A stretch of 64,000 nucleotides of DNA, from the NCBI RefSeq assembly GCF_010894455.1, contig NZ_JAAIXY010000010.1, positions 298,940-362,939 of the forward strand. Direction: 5' to 3'. Below the pieces are notes generated by a model that saw only the letters and a program-made list of their open reading frames with translations, was not told the origin of the DNA and searched no databases. The DNA comes from Myxococcus eversor (lineage in GTDB: Bacteria > Myxococcota > Myxococcia > Myxococcales > Myxococcaceae). Of this stretch, positions 16,096-25,194 are shown piece by piece. Each line of letters begins with the position of its first letter. The stretch's first letter is position 1. Position numbers and translations under genes: made by a program.

Positions 16096-19000
16096 CGAGT
16101 CCCACTGCCCTTCCGCCCCCTTCTGGAGAGAACGGTCGCCGCGTGGAGGCCCTGCGCACCGCGATGCGTGAGCGCGTGCTGGTGCTGGACGGCGCCATGG
16201 GCACGCTGCTGCAGCAGCTGGACCTCAAGGCCGCGGACTTCGGCGGCGCCGAGTTCGAGGGCTGCAACGAGAACCTGGTCCTCACCCGGCCGGACATCAT
16301 CCGGGACATCCACGCGCGCTACTTCGCGGCGGGCGCGGACGTGACGGAGACGGACAGCTTCGGCGGCACGCCGATTGTCCTCAACGAGTTCGGCCTGGGG
16401 CACAAGGCGCTCGAAATCAACGAGGCCTCCGCGCGACTGGCGCGTGAAGCCGCCGCCGAGGCCGAGGCGAAGGACGGGCGGATCCGCTGGGTGGCGGGCT
16501 CGGTGGGGCCCACCACCAAGGCCATCAGCGTCACCGGAGGCATCACCTTCGAGGAGCTGATAGAGAACTTCGCGGTGCAGGCCGAGGGCCTCGCGCTCGG
16601 CGGCTCCGACTACCTCCTGGTGGAGACGGCGCAGGACACGCGCAACATCAAGGCGGCGCTGCTGGGCATCGACCGCGCGTTCCGCAAGCTGGGCTACTCG
16701 TTGCCGGTGGCGGTGTCTGGCACCATCGAACCCATGGGGACGATGCTCGCGGGACAGAGCGTGGAGAGCCTGGCCGCGTCGCTGGAGCACGTGGAGTTGC
16801 TGTATCTGGGGCTCAACTGCGCCACGGGTCCGGACTTCATGACGGACCACCTGCGCTCGCTGGCGGCGCTGAGCTCGTTCCCGGTGTCGTGCGTGCCCAA
16901 CGCGGGCCTGCCGGACGAGAACGGCAACTACCTGGAGACGCCGGAGATGCTCGCGCGCTCGCTCACGCGCTTCTGTGAGCAGGGCTGGCTCAACGTGGTG
17001 GGCGGTTGTTGCGGCACGCAGGAGGGCCACATCCGCGCGCTGTCCCAGGCGGTGAAGGGTCTGAAGCCGCGCTCGTCCCTGCCCAAGCCTCGCTCCACGC
17101 TGTCCGGCGTGGACTACCTGGAGGTGACGGACGAATTGCGCCCGGTCATTGTCGGCGAGCGCACCAACGTCATCGGCAGCAAGAAGTTCAAGGAGCTCAT
17201 CGTCGCGGGGCAGATAGAGGACGCCTCGGAGATTGCCCGCGCGCAGGTGAAGCGAGGCGCGCAGGTCATCGACATCTGCCTGGCGAATCCGGACCGGGAA
17301 GAGCTGGACGACATGCGCGAGTTCCTGGAGGTGGTCATCAAGAAGGTGCGCGTGCCCTTGATGATTGACTCCACCGACGAGCGCGTCATCGAGATGGCCC
17401 TGACGTACAGCCAGGGCAAGGCCATCATCAACTCCGTCAACCTGGAAGACGGAGAGGAGCGCTTCGAGAAGGTGGTGCCGCTGGCGCGACGCTTCGGCGC
17501 GGCGCTGGTGGTGGGCTGCATCGACGAGATTGGCATGGCCGTGACGCGCCAGCGAAAGCTGGAGGTCGCGGAGCGCTCGTTCGAGCTCTTGACGAAGAAG
17601 TACGGCATGAAGGCGGAGGACCTGTACTTCGACCCGCTCGTCTTCCCGTGCGCCTCTGGCGACGCTCAGTACACGGGCAGCGGCGTGGAGACGGTGGAGG
17701 GCGTGCGGCTCATCAAGCAGCGCTTCCCGCAGTGCCGCTCCGTGCTGGGCATCTCCAACGTGTCCTTCGGTCTGCCGACGGCGGGCCGCGAGGTGCTCAA
17801 CTCCGTCTTCCTGTACCACTGCGTCCAGGCGGGCCTGGACATGGCGCTGGTCAACTCGGAGAAGCTGGAGCGGTACGCGTCCCTGCCCGAGGAGGAGCGG
17901 AAGCTCGCGGAGGACCTGCTCTACAACCGGGGCACGGACCCGGTGACGCCGTTCGCCGCGCACTTCCGCGAGCGCAAGCCCCCCAAGGCGCAGGTGAGCA
18001 CGCTGCCGCTGGAGGAGCGGCTCCAGCGCTACATCATCGAGGGCTCGCGCGACGGGCTCTTCGCGGACCTGGAAGCGGCGATGGCGAAGTACGCGCCGCT
18101 GGAAATCATCAACGGGCCGTTGATGAAGGGCATGGACGAGGTGGGCCGGCTCTTCGCCGCCAACGAGCTGATTGTCGCGGAGGTGCTCCAGAGCGCCGAG
18201 TCGATGAAGGCGGCGGTGGGCTTCCTGGAGCCGCACATGAGCTCCGCCCAGGCGGCGATGCGCGGCAAGATTGTCCTGGCCACGGTGAAGGGTGACGTCC
18301 ACGACATCGGGAAGAACCTGGTGGAGATCATCCTCGCCAACAACGGCTTCCACGTGGTGAACCTGGGCATCAAGGTGCCGCCCGAGCAGTTGGTGAAGGC
18401 GGTGCGTGAGCACAAGCCGGACATCGTCGGCCTGTCGGGACTCCTGGTGAAGAGCGCGCACCAGATGGTGGCCACTGCGGAGGACTTGAGGCGCGCGGGC
18501 GTGGACGTGCCGATTCTGGTGGGCGGCGCGGCGCTCAGCCGCAACTTCGTGGACCGCAACATCGCTCCGGCATACGGCGGCGGCACGGTGGCCTATGCGC
18601 AGGACGCGATGAGCGGCCTGGACCTGGCGAAGCAGATTGTCGACCCGTCCTCGCACGCGAAGCTGCGCGGTGAGCTGAGCGAGCGCCGCGTGAAGCTGGC
18701 GCAAGAGGTGAAGGAGCGTCCTCGCGTGGAGGCTCCGACGTCGCGTGCGCGCAGCGCGGAGATTCGCATCCTGGACACGGTGCCCTCCGCGCCGGACTGG
18801 GAGCGGCACGTGCTGACGAACACGCCGCTGGACCACATCTGGAAGTTCATCAACCCCGTCATGTTGTACGGCCGGCACCTGGGCCTGCGCTCGTCGTCGC
18901 GTGCACTGGGCACTCCGGCGGAGGCGGAGCTGGCGAAGACGGAGGAGGGGCGCAAGGCGCTGGCGCTGAAGGAGGCGGTGGAGGAGCTCAAGGGCATGCT

Positions 19001-19601
19001 GCGCGGCGGGCTGATGCAGGCGCGCGCGGTGTTCCAGTTCTTCAAGGCGGGCAGCGACGGCAACCGGGTGGTGCTCTTCGATGGGAGCACCGGCAAGGAA
19101 GCGGCGAGCTTCGAGTTCCCCCGGCAGGACCGAGAGGGCGGCCTGTGCCTGGCCGACTACCTGCGTCCGCTGGAGCGCGGCGTGCCCACGGACAACGTGG
19201 GGATGTTCGTGGTGACCGCGGGCTCGGGCATCCGTGAGCTGGCCGAGGGCCTCAAGGCCAAGGGCGAGTTCTTGAAGATGCACGCGGTGCAGGCGCTCGC
19301 GCTGGAGACGGCGGAGGGCTACGCGGAGCTGCTGCACACGCAGTTACGCAGCATGTGGGGCACGCCGGACAAGCCGGACATGACGATGCTGGAGCGCTTC
19401 CGCGCGGAGTACGCGGGCAAGCGCTACTCGTTCGGCTATCCCGCGTGTCCTCGACTGGAGGACCAGTCCAAGCTCTTCGTCGCGCTGCGCCCGGAGGACA
19501 TCGGCGTGCAGCTCACCGACGGTTGCATGATGGAGCCGGAGGCGTCCGTGTCCGCCATCGTCTTCCACCATCCGCAGGCGTCGTACTTCTCCGTGACGTG
19601 A
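16092..19601 (+). CDS. metH: Cobalamin-dependent methionine synthase
   Basis: Transfers the methyl group of methyltetrahydrofolate to homocysteine through cobalamin. The 1169 residues contain all modules: the homocysteine barrel (about 20-330; DGAMGT at 33-38, zinc ligands Cys243, Cys306 and Cys307), the folate barrel (about 345-620; GERTNVIGSKKF), the cobalamin module (about 650-890; DVHDIGKN at 735-742 with axial His737) and the SAM reactivation domain (about 930-1169; YSFGYPACPRLEDQ). Nothing is truncated. It is co-translated with the ArsR-methyltransferase regulator. Confidence 0.98.
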   Translation: MTSPTALPPPSGENGRRVEALRTAMRERVLVLDGAMGTLLQQLDLKAADFGGAEFEGCNENLVLTRPDIIRDIHARYFAAGADVTETDSFGGTPIVLNEFGLGHKALEINEASARLAREAAAEAEAKDGRIRWVAGSVGPTTKAISVTGGITFEELIENFAVQAEGLALGGSDYLLVETAQDTRNIKAALLGIDRAFRKLGYSLPVAVSGTIEPMGTMLAGQSVESLAASLEHVELLYLGLNCATGPDFMTDHLRSLAALSSFPVSCVPNAGLPDENGNYLETPEMLARSLTRFCEQGWLNVVGGCCGTQEGHIRALSQAVKGLKPRSSLPKPRSTLSGVDYLEVTDELRPVIVGERTNVIGSKKFKELIVAGQIEDASEIARAQVKRGAQVIDICLANPDREELDDMREFLEVVIKKVRVPLMIDSTDERVIEMALTYSQGKAIINSVNLEDGEERFEKVVPLARRFGAALVVGCIDEIGMAVTRQRKLEVAERSFELLTKKYGMKAEDLYFDPLVFPCASGDAQYTGSGVETVEGVRLIKQRFPQCRSVLGISNVSFGLPTAGREVLNSVFLYHCVQAGLDMALVNSEKLERYASLPEEERKLAEDLLYNRGTDPVTPFAAHFRERKPPKAQVSTLPLEERLQRYIIEGSRDGLFADLEAAMAKYAPLEIINGPLMKGMDEVGRLFAANELIVAEVLQSAESMKAAVGFLEPHMSSAQAAMRGKIVLATVKGDVHDIGKNLVEIILANNGFHVVNLGIKVPPEQLVKAVREHKPDIVGLSGLLVKSAHQMVATAEDLRRAGVDVPILVGGAALSRNFVDRNIAPAYGGGTVAYAQDAMSGLDLAKQIVDPSSHAKLRGELSERRVKLAQEVKERPRVEAPTSRARSAEIRILDTVPSAPDWERHVLTNTPLDHIWKFINPVMLYGRHLGLRSSSRALGTPAEAELAKTEEGRKALALKEAVEELKGMLRGGLMQARAVFQFFKAGSDGNRVVLFDGSTGKEAASFEFPRQDREGGLCLADYLRPLERGVPTDNVGMFVVTAGSGIRELAEGLKAKGEFLKMHAVQALALETAEGYAELLHTQLRSMWGTPDKPDMTMLERFRAEYAGKRYSFGYPACPRLEDQSKLFVALRPEDIGVQLTDGCMMEPEASVSAIVFHHPQASYFSVT

Positions 19602-19613
19602 GAGGCGCGAGCG

Positions 19614-19655
19614 GCCCGGGAGGGAGTGCGGTTCCGTCCCGGGCATCGTTCTTTT
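19614..19655 (+). terminator. Probable terminator after metH
   Basis: Inverted repeat GCCCGGGA (19614-19621) and TCCCGGGC (19637-19644) followed by ATCGTTCTTTT. It lies 13 bases after the metH stop. The stem is 8 bp and the T tract is interrupted. Confidence 0.7.
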
Positions 19656-19699
19656 CGTGATGTGAGCGGAGGTGCCGTGAGGCCGAGCGGCCTGGCTCG

Positions 19700-20302
19700 T
19701 CAGAACCGGCCGCCCAGGCTGAGCCCCGCTGTGAAGAGGTCTCCGTCATCCTCGGCGCCAGGGGCGAAGTCTCCGCCGCCCGCGAACACGCGATAGGTGG
19801 CGCGCGCCCCGGCCGTCACCCCGTTGTAGCGGTACTCAATCCCGGCGGTGAGTGGCACCTCGGCCAGGAAGGTGTCGTCGAACTGGCGCGCGTTGGCCTC
19901 CGACGTCGCGTCCAGGTAGGTGACGCCCACGCCCGCGCCCAGGAAGGGCTTCCAGCGCTCGCGCACGGTGGGCCCCATCTTGGCCAACGCTCCCACGTTG
20001 TGACGCCACAGTGTCGCGTTGTCGATGTCCGCGAAGCCATTGGCGGAGCCCTCGTAGCCCAACTCCAGGCCCACCGCGGGCAAGAGCTGCGCATCTGCCT
20101 GGAGCCCCAGGAACGTGCCCACGTCCGTCTCCGTACCCAGGTCGCCGGTGTAGGCCGTGACACCGCCTCGGACGGTGAGGCCGGGGGCGCCGAAGAACGG
20201 AGCCGGCTGCTGCTTGCGCGGCGAGTCCTCCTTCGCGAGGGAGGGGGCTGCCCAGCCCAGGGTCGCCAGCAGGGCACCTGTTCGCCAGATTGGAAGCAGC
20301 AT
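19700..20302 (-). CDS. Outer-membrane beta-barrel family protein
   Basis: A 200-residue protein with a signal peptide (about 1-24, LGWAAPSLAKE) and a series of alternating-hydrophobicity strands ending in the aromatic GLSLGGRF, typical of small outer-membrane barrels. Strands such as LTVRGGVTAYTGDLG, VGLELGYEGSA and PFLGAGVGVTYL recall the OmpA-like or OmpW-like 8-strand type. The ATG at 20302 has a very strong site, AGGAGGAGG 9 bases upstream. Function unknown; structural or porin-like role is inferred. Confidence 0.8.
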   Translation of the reverse strand: MLLPIWRTGALLATLGWAAPSLAKEDSPRKQQPAPFFGAPGLTVRGGVTAYTGDLGTETDVGTFLGLQADAQLLPAVGLELGYEGSANGFADIDNATLWRHNVGALAKMGPTVRERWKPFLGAGVGVTYLDATSEANARQFDDTFLAEVPLTAGIEYRYNGVTAGARATYRVFAGGGDFAPGAEDDGDLFTAGLSLGGRF

Positions 20303-20435
20303 GTCGGTTTCCTCCTCCTTCGGACGCCCCTGGGGGCCTCCGGCGAGGATGAGGTCGCCTCGTTCGGAGAAGGCCCGGCGCCCGGGGGAGCCCGAGGTGC
20401 CCCGCTGGCGGAGGGAGCGGGTAGACTCCCCGGCC

Positions 20436-21527
20436 ATGAGCGCCCCGAACATCCGCCGAGCCGTCCAGTTGCTGCCCGCCTGTGCGACGACGGGCATTGG
20501 AAGCCTGCCCCATACGCAGGTGGAGCTGGGGCTCCAGGTCGCCCTGTCGATGGACATCCCGTTCCTCCCGCAGCTCCCCGTGGGAAAGCCCTCGGAGCTG
20601 ATGATTCCAGCGGCGCTCGAGGGCCTGCCGGGCCTGCGCTTCGACGAGGAGGGCCTGTGCACCGTGGACCTGAAGGCCTGGGAGGAAGGGCGCGGCGAGT
20701 TCGAAGCGAAGCTGGACGCGGCCCTCGCAGCGGGGACGCTGGAGGCGTACGAGCCCACCCCCGAGGCCTGCCGCGCGTGGCGCCCGTTCCTATGGGAAGT
20801 GGAGCATCGCAAGCTGGCGTTCGCGAAGGCGCAGCTCGCGGGCCCGTTCACGGTGCGCTCGGTGGCTCGCACGGACTCGGGCCTGTCCGCACTGGAGGTG
20901 CCGGGGTTGGACCAGGTGATTTTCCGACTGGTGCTGGCGCGCTCGCTGGCGATGGTGAAGGCGCTGCGGCGCGCGGGCACCACGCCGCTGTTCTTCCTGG
21001 ACGAGCCGGGGCTCTATGCCTTTCAGCGCATCAACCCGCGCCACCTGCTGGCGCTCCAGGAGCTGAAGTTGCTGGTGGTGGCGCTCCAGCGTGAAGGCGC
21101 GCTGGTGGGGCTGCACTGCTGCGGCAACACGGACTGGGCCGCGCTGCTGGACGTGCAGCCGGACCTGTTGTCGCTGGACGTGAGGCTGTCGCTCGACGCG
21201 ATGCTGGAGGAGGGCGAGGCGCTGGAGCGCTACCTGAACTCTGGCGCGACGCTGAGCCTGGGCATCATCCCCACGGACCTGGCGTCGACGTACGAGGTGA
21301 CGGAGCTGGCGGACTCGGTGGAGGCCTCGCTGAAGGCCGCGCTGCCTCGCGGCTTCACGTTCCCCCGGGCGGTGTCGACGGTGTTGCTGACGCCCGCGTG
21401 CGGATTGGCGATGCGCTCGGTGTTGGACGCGGAGCGAGTCCTCGCCGAGCTGAAGGTGGCGCAGCGGAGGCTGCGTGGAGCGCTCGAAGCCGAGCGCCCC
21501 GTGCTGCACTCGCCGCCTCCACACTGA
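20436..21527 (+). CDS. MetE/UROD-superfamily methionine synthase-like protein
   Basis: A 363-residue single-barrel protein of the cobalamin-independent methionine synthase (MetE C-domain) / uroporphyrinogen decarboxylase superfamily. The N-terminal TTGIGSLPHT is the substrate loop seen in MetE-like enzymes; GLHCCGNTDW gives a His-Cys pair and TPACGLAMRS a further Cys, matching the MetE-type zinc ligands. It lacks the N-terminal MetE domain (whole MetE is about 750). Such short forms can act as folate-independent methyl transferases to homocysteine. Its closeness to metH supports a role in methyl transfer, but the methyl donor is unknown. Divergent from the beta-barrel gene. Confidence 0.78.
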   Translation: MSAPNIRRAVQLLPACATTGIGSLPHTQVELGLQVALSMDIPFLPQLPVGKPSELMIPAALEGLPGLRFDEEGLCTVDLKAWEEGRGEFEAKLDAALAAGTLEAYEPTPEACRAWRPFLWEVEHRKLAFAKAQLAGPFTVRSVARTDSGLSALEVPGLDQVIFRLVLARSLAMVKALRRAGTTPLFFLDEPGLYAFQRINPRHLLALQELKLLVVALQREGALVGLHCCGNTDWAALLDVQPDLLSLDVRLSLDAMLEEGEALERYLNSGATLSLGIIPTDLASTYEVTELADSVEASLKAALPRGFTFPRAVSTVLLTPACGLAMRSVLDAERVLAELKVAQRRLRGALEAERPVLHSPPPH

Positions 21528-21538
21528 GGGCGGTGTGA

Positions 21539-21751
21539 CTACTGACGGCCGAGCTTCAGCTCACGTTCGGCCTGTTGCCAGTCCTGGTCGTGACTCCCGT
21601 GGTTGCCGCCGCGCGCCAGATAGATTTCATAGGCGCGCCGGGCAATCTGCTCATGCGGAATGGGGCCGCGTGAGGCCTTGGCGTCGTTGGAGTGTTCCGT
21701 GGGCTGCGTCGCCGTCTGCGGGGTCGGCTTGTGGGTACTGTTGCGAGCCAT
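21539..21751 (-). CDS. DUF2934 small protein
   Basis: A 70-residue protein whose C-terminal half, IARRAYEIYLARGGNHGSHD followed by DWQQAERELK, is the DUF2934 signature. The N-terminus is polar and Thr/Gln-rich, probably disordered. The ATG at 21751 has GGAGG 7 bases upstream, so the longer frame starting further up is rejected. The family has no assigned function. Confidence 0.8.
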   Translation of the reverse strand: MARNSTHKPTPQTATQPTEHSNDAKASRGPIPHEQIARRAYEIYLARGGNHGSHDQDWQQAERELKLGRQ

Positions 21752-21935
21752 CGAGGCGCCTCCGGGAAAGGGCGCGCGAAGATTGAGCCTCGGTGGGTGC
21801 TCGCGAAAGCGACCCGGTGCGTCGGAGGTTGGCGACGCGACACGACGTGGCAGGCCGTGTCGCACGGTGGACAACCGGACCCACGCGTGACGTGGATGTG
21901 GCGTGACTCGCGAGACAGGGCAAGCAGGCACGGCC

Positions 21936-23285
21936 CTACTTCAGCGCGGTCATCGCCGCGTCGAGCGCGCGCTGCATCGCGGTGCTCATGCCGAGCGTCG
22001 CCGCCTCGGAGGGCGTGCACCAGCGAAGCTCCTGGAACGCCGCCGAGCGGGTGGGGCGCAGCGGGCCCGAGACGCGATAGAGGCGCAGCGTGAGGTCGCG
22101 GTGGGTGAGCTGGCGCTTCACCGACCCCAGCATTGCCTCCAGCTTCACGCCCACCCCCAGCGCGGCGGTGAGGCGAAGCGTGGTCTCCGGCTCGGTGGCG
22201 TCCTCGTCCACCTCGACGGCGGGAAGCTCCCACAATCCGCCGAAGAGGCCGGAGTCCGCGCGCCGGGCGAACAGCAACGTGTCCGCGTGGGCCCAGACGG
22301 CGAGGGCCAGTGTCAGCTTCTTCGGCGCGGCGCGAATCTTGGCGGGAGGCAGCTCATCCACGCGGCCCTTGCGGAAGGCGACGCAGCCGGTGCGCACGGG
22401 GCACAGCAGGCACAGCGGGTTCTCCGGACGGCACGTCGTGGCGCCGTGCTCCATGAGGGCCTGGTTGAAGTCACCGGGCCTCTCTCCCTTGACCAGCAGG
22501 GTGGCGAGGTCCCAGAGCGTGGCCTCGCGCTCGCGGTCGCCGGGGAGGCCCTCGACTTCGAAGAGGCGCGACAGCACGCGAGCGACGTTGCCATCGACGA
22601 GCGGAGCTTCCTCCCCGAAGGCGATGGAGGCCACGGCGCCGGAGGTGTAGCGGCCGAAGCCGGGGAGGGTGAGCAACTCCTCGGCGGTGGAGGGCAGCTT
22701 GCCGCCAAAGCGCGACACCATCTCCTGGGCGGCGCGGTGCAGGTTGCGAGCGCGCGAGTAGTAGCCCAGGCCCTTCCAGCCAGAGAGCACGTCATCCAAC
22801 GGCGCGGAGGCGAGGGCGAGCAGGGTGGGGAAGCGCTTGAGGAAGCGCTCCCAGTAAGGAATGACGGTGGCCACCTGCGTCTGCTGGAGCATGACCTCGC
22901 TCAGCCAGATGGCGTACGGGTCCTTCGTCCGGCGCCAGGGCAGGTCACGCTTGTTCCGGTCGTACCAATCCAGCAACGGCCCACGGACCGAGGCGAGGTG
23001 CGCGGCACTCGGAGTCACCGTGGGAACACGGGACGACACGGCGGTGCGCGGCGGGCGACCGCGCTTCGCACGGGGAGGCTCCATGGGAGGCGCCGCGTCG
23101 ACGAGATCCGAGGACTTGTCGAGCGTGGCTCCAGGCGTGCGCGGCGGACGCCCCCGGCGGGGACGAACCGAGTCCTGCTCCGTCACGGGACCATTCGGGG
23201 TCGCCGCACCCAGGTCGAGCATCCCGAGCTGTGTCTGGACGACCGGAGTGGCGGCGCGCTTCGCGGGGCGACTGCGGGGACTCAT
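21936..23285 (-). CDS. mutY: Adenine DNA glycosylase MutY with N-terminal AT-hook extension
   Basis: Removes adenine mispaired with 8-oxoguanine. In 449 residues: catalytic Glu130 (WLSEVMLQQTQV), helix-hairpin-helix LPGFGRYTSGAV, catalytic Asp231 (DGNVARVLSR), the four 4Fe-4S cysteines 285, 292, 295 and 301 (C-x6-C-x2-C-x5-C), and a C-terminal Nudix-like recognition domain (about 325-449). The first 100 residues are an extra, basic, Pro-rich segment with two RGRPPR motifs (about 44-49 and 75-80) like AT-hooks. Start is ATG 23285, overlapping the SDR gene stop (ATGA). Confidence 0.95.
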   Translation of the reverse strand: MSPRSRPAKRAATPVVQTQLGMLDLGAATPNGPVTEQDSVRPRRGRPPRTPGATLDKSSDLVDAAPPMEPPRAKRGRPPRTAVSSRVPTVTPSAAHLASVRGPLLDWYDRNKRDLPWRRTKDPYAIWLSEVMLQQTQVATVIPYWERFLKRFPTLLALASAPLDDVLSGWKGLGYYSRARNLHRAAQEMVSRFGGKLPSTAEELLTLPGFGRYTSGAVASIAFGEEAPLVDGNVARVLSRLFEVEGLPGDREREATLWDLATLLVKGERPGDFNQALMEHGATTCRPENPLCLLCPVRTGCVAFRKGRVDELPPAKIRAAPKKLTLALAVWAHADTLLFARRADSGLFGGLWELPAVEVDEDATEPETTLRLTAALGVGVKLEAMLGSVKRQLTHRDLTLRLYRVSGPLRPTRSAAFQELRWCTPSEAATLGMSTAMQRALDAAMTALK

Positions 23286-24136
23286 GCGTCTTTCTTCACG
23301 GGGTTTGCCATGCGGTGGGCAACACGGTCGAACAGGCCGGGGACGAACCGGTTGGCCAGTACCATGACGCGGCCAGGGAGGGTGAGGATGGTGTCGCGCC
23401 GTCCGCGCACGCTCGCGCGCACCATCGAAGCGGCGACCTCCTCCGACGACATGGCCTTCAACGGAACGGCCTCCTGCGCCCAGCCCTCCGCGTTCAACCG
23501 GTGCTCGCGAAACTCGCTCTCGGTAAAGCCCGGGGACACGAGCAGCACGCGGATGCCCTCCGTCGCCAGCTCCGTGCGCAGCGACTCCGTCATCGCGTTC
23601 ACCGCGGCCTTCGACGCGCAGTACCCGCCCAGCAGCGGCAACCCGCGATGTCCCAACACGGAGCTGACATTCACCACCTGCGCCCCGCGCCGTCCGCGCA
23701 AGAGAGGCAGCGCGGCGCGAGTCACCCGCCACAGCGCGAACACGTTCAGCTCGAAGACCTGTCGGAGCTGCTCCTCGCTGATGGACGCCAGCGGCCCGTA
23801 AAGGCCCTGGCCCGCGTTGTTCACCAGCACGTCCAGCCCACCGAAGGCGGCCTGCGTCTCACGCATGAGGCGCTCCACATCCTCGCTGCGCGTCACGTCG
23901 CACCGCACGGACAGTGCCCTGACGCCGAGTGACTCCACTTCACGGGCCGCGTCCTCCAGGCGCTCCAGCCGCCGGGCGGCGAGCACGATATTCGCCCCCG
24001 CCGCCGCGTAGGCCCGAGCCGCCGCGCGGCCGATGCCGCTGGAAGCTCCCGTGATGAGGACCACTCGCTCCTTGAAGGGTTGGCTCTTCATGGTGCCGGA
24101 GACCATACTCTTGGGGTAACCCACCCGGACTGTCAT
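23282..24136 (-). CDS. Short-chain dehydrogenase/reductase
   Basis: A classical SDR oxidoreductase: cofactor loop TGASSGIG (29-36), AARRLERL after beta-2, NNAGQG, and the active-site YCASK with an upstream Ser (NVSSVLG). The Arg at AARR suggests NADP preference. The C-terminal LPGRVMVLANRFVPGLFDRV is long and hydrophobic, as in membrane-associated SDRs. Start could be 24136 or the ATG at 24091, which gives a more usual N-terminus (MKSQPFKERVVLITG). Substrate unknown. It is the first gene of a coupled pair with mutY. Confidence 0.9.
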   Translation of the reverse strand: MTVRVGYPKSMVSGTMKSQPFKERVVLITGASSGIGRAAARAYAAAGANIVLAARRLERLEDAAREVESLGVRALSVRCDVTRSEDVERLMRETQAAFGGLDVLVNNAGQGLYGPLASISEEQLRQVFELNVFALWRVTRAALPLLRGRRGAQVVNVSSVLGHRGLPLLGGYCASKAAVNAMTESLRTELATEGIRVLLVSPGFTESEFREHRLNAEGWAQEAVPLKAMSSEEVAASMVRASVRGRRDTILTLPGRVMVLANRFVPGLFDRVAHRMANPVKKDA

Positions 24137-24215
24137 TCAACCTACCCCGAGGGCTCGTTTCCTCGCCTGTTCCCCTTCTGGTGGAGCGAGCGAACGCCTA
24201 GGATGCGCCGCTTCC

Positions 24216-25190
24216 ATGCGGCGCCCCCCTCTCAGCAACGACTTCTCCTGGTCCAAGAGCCGCCACGAGAAGTTCTCCGAATGCCTGCGCTCCTACTACT
24301 TCTATTACTACCGCTCGTGGGGCGGCTGGGAGCCGGACGCGCCGAGGGACGTGCGGGAGCTGTACGTGCTGAAGAAGCTGGCCAACCGCTTCAGTTGGGC
24401 GGGCAGCATCGTGCACGAGCAGATCAAGGACGTGCTGCTGGACTGGCGCGCGGGGCGCACCGTCGACCCGGCCGCGGTGGAAGCGCGGGCCCGCAAGGTG
24501 ATGCAGGACGACTTCCGCCACTCGCGCGGGAAGCTCTACTGGACGCAGAAGTACCGCAAGCCCTTCACCGGACTCGTCGAGCACGAGTACGGCGAGACGC
24601 TGGCCGACGAAGCCTGGAAACAGAACTGGGAGACGGTGCGCGCGGCGCTGGCGTGGTTCTTCACGTCGCGCTGGCCCGTCATCGCCAAGGGCCTCAAGCC
24701 CGAGCAGTGGCTGGAGGTGGACGCGGGCTTCGACTTCGCCCACTTCACGCTGAACGGGCTGAAGGTGTTCGCCATCCCCGACTTCGCCTTCGTCGACGCG
24801 GACGGTACGCCCGTCGTGGTGGACTGGAAGACGGGCAAGTCGCGCGACGGCTATGACGAGCAGGTGCTCGGCTATGCGCTCTACGTGTCGCAGCGCTACC
24901 GCTTCCCGGTGGAGAAGGTGCGCGCGTCGCTGGTGTATCTCAACGAGGGCAAGGAGCACGACGTCCAGGTGGACCTGGGCGCCATGGAGTCCTTCCACCA
25001 GCACTTCGAGACGAGCGTGGCGAAGATGCGCGCGCTCTTGAAGGACCCCGCGACGAACACGCCGCTGGACGCGTCCGCCTTTCCAGTGTCGGAGTCCCTG
25101 TCGCCGTGCATGCGCTGCGTGTTCCGCCGTCCCTGCGGGCGCGAGGCCGCCGTGGTGGCGCAGCAGGCCGCGCCCCAGCAGGTGGCGTGA
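24216..25190 (+). CDS. Stand-alone PD-(D/E)XK nuclease, RecB/Cas4-like
   Basis: A 324-residue protein with the nuclease motifs: His67 (SIVHEQI), PD at 188-189 (AIPDFAFVD), D203-W-K205 (VVVDWKTGK) and Q216-x3-Y220 (EQVLGY). This H, D, DxK, QxxxY set matches the RecB/Cas4 nuclease type. The N-terminal SKSRHEKFSECLRSYYFYYY is an unusual aromatic segment like the entry of AddB/Cas4 proteins. Three C-terminal Cys (PCMRCVFRRPCG) are suggestive of the partial iron-sulfur site seen in such proteins. No helicase or cas gene is adjacent, so its pathway is unknown. It ends 4 bases from tcdA (convergent). Confidence 0.82.
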   Translation: MRRPPLSNDFSWSKSRHEKFSECLRSYYFYYYRSWGGWEPDAPRDVRELYVLKKLANRFSWAGSIVHEQIKDVLLDWRAGRTVDPAAVEARARKVMQDDFRHSRGKLYWTQKYRKPFTGLVEHEYGETLADEAWKQNWETVRAALAWFFTSRWPVIAKGLKPEQWLEVDAGFDFAHFTLNGLKVFAIPDFAFVDADGTPVVVDWKTGKSRDGYDEQVLGYALYVSQRYRFPVEKVRASLVYLNEGKEHDVQVDLGAMESFHQHFETSVAKMRALLKDPATNTPLDASAFPVSESLSPCMRCVFRRPCGREAAVVAQQAAPQQVA

Positions 25191-25194
25191 GGCG

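Noticed and set aside
15399-19337. 1312-codon open frame on the minus strand opposite metH
   Set aside because: It is the shadow of metH. High third-position GC keeps stops out of the opposite frame; the translation is Arg/His/Leu-rich with no motif.
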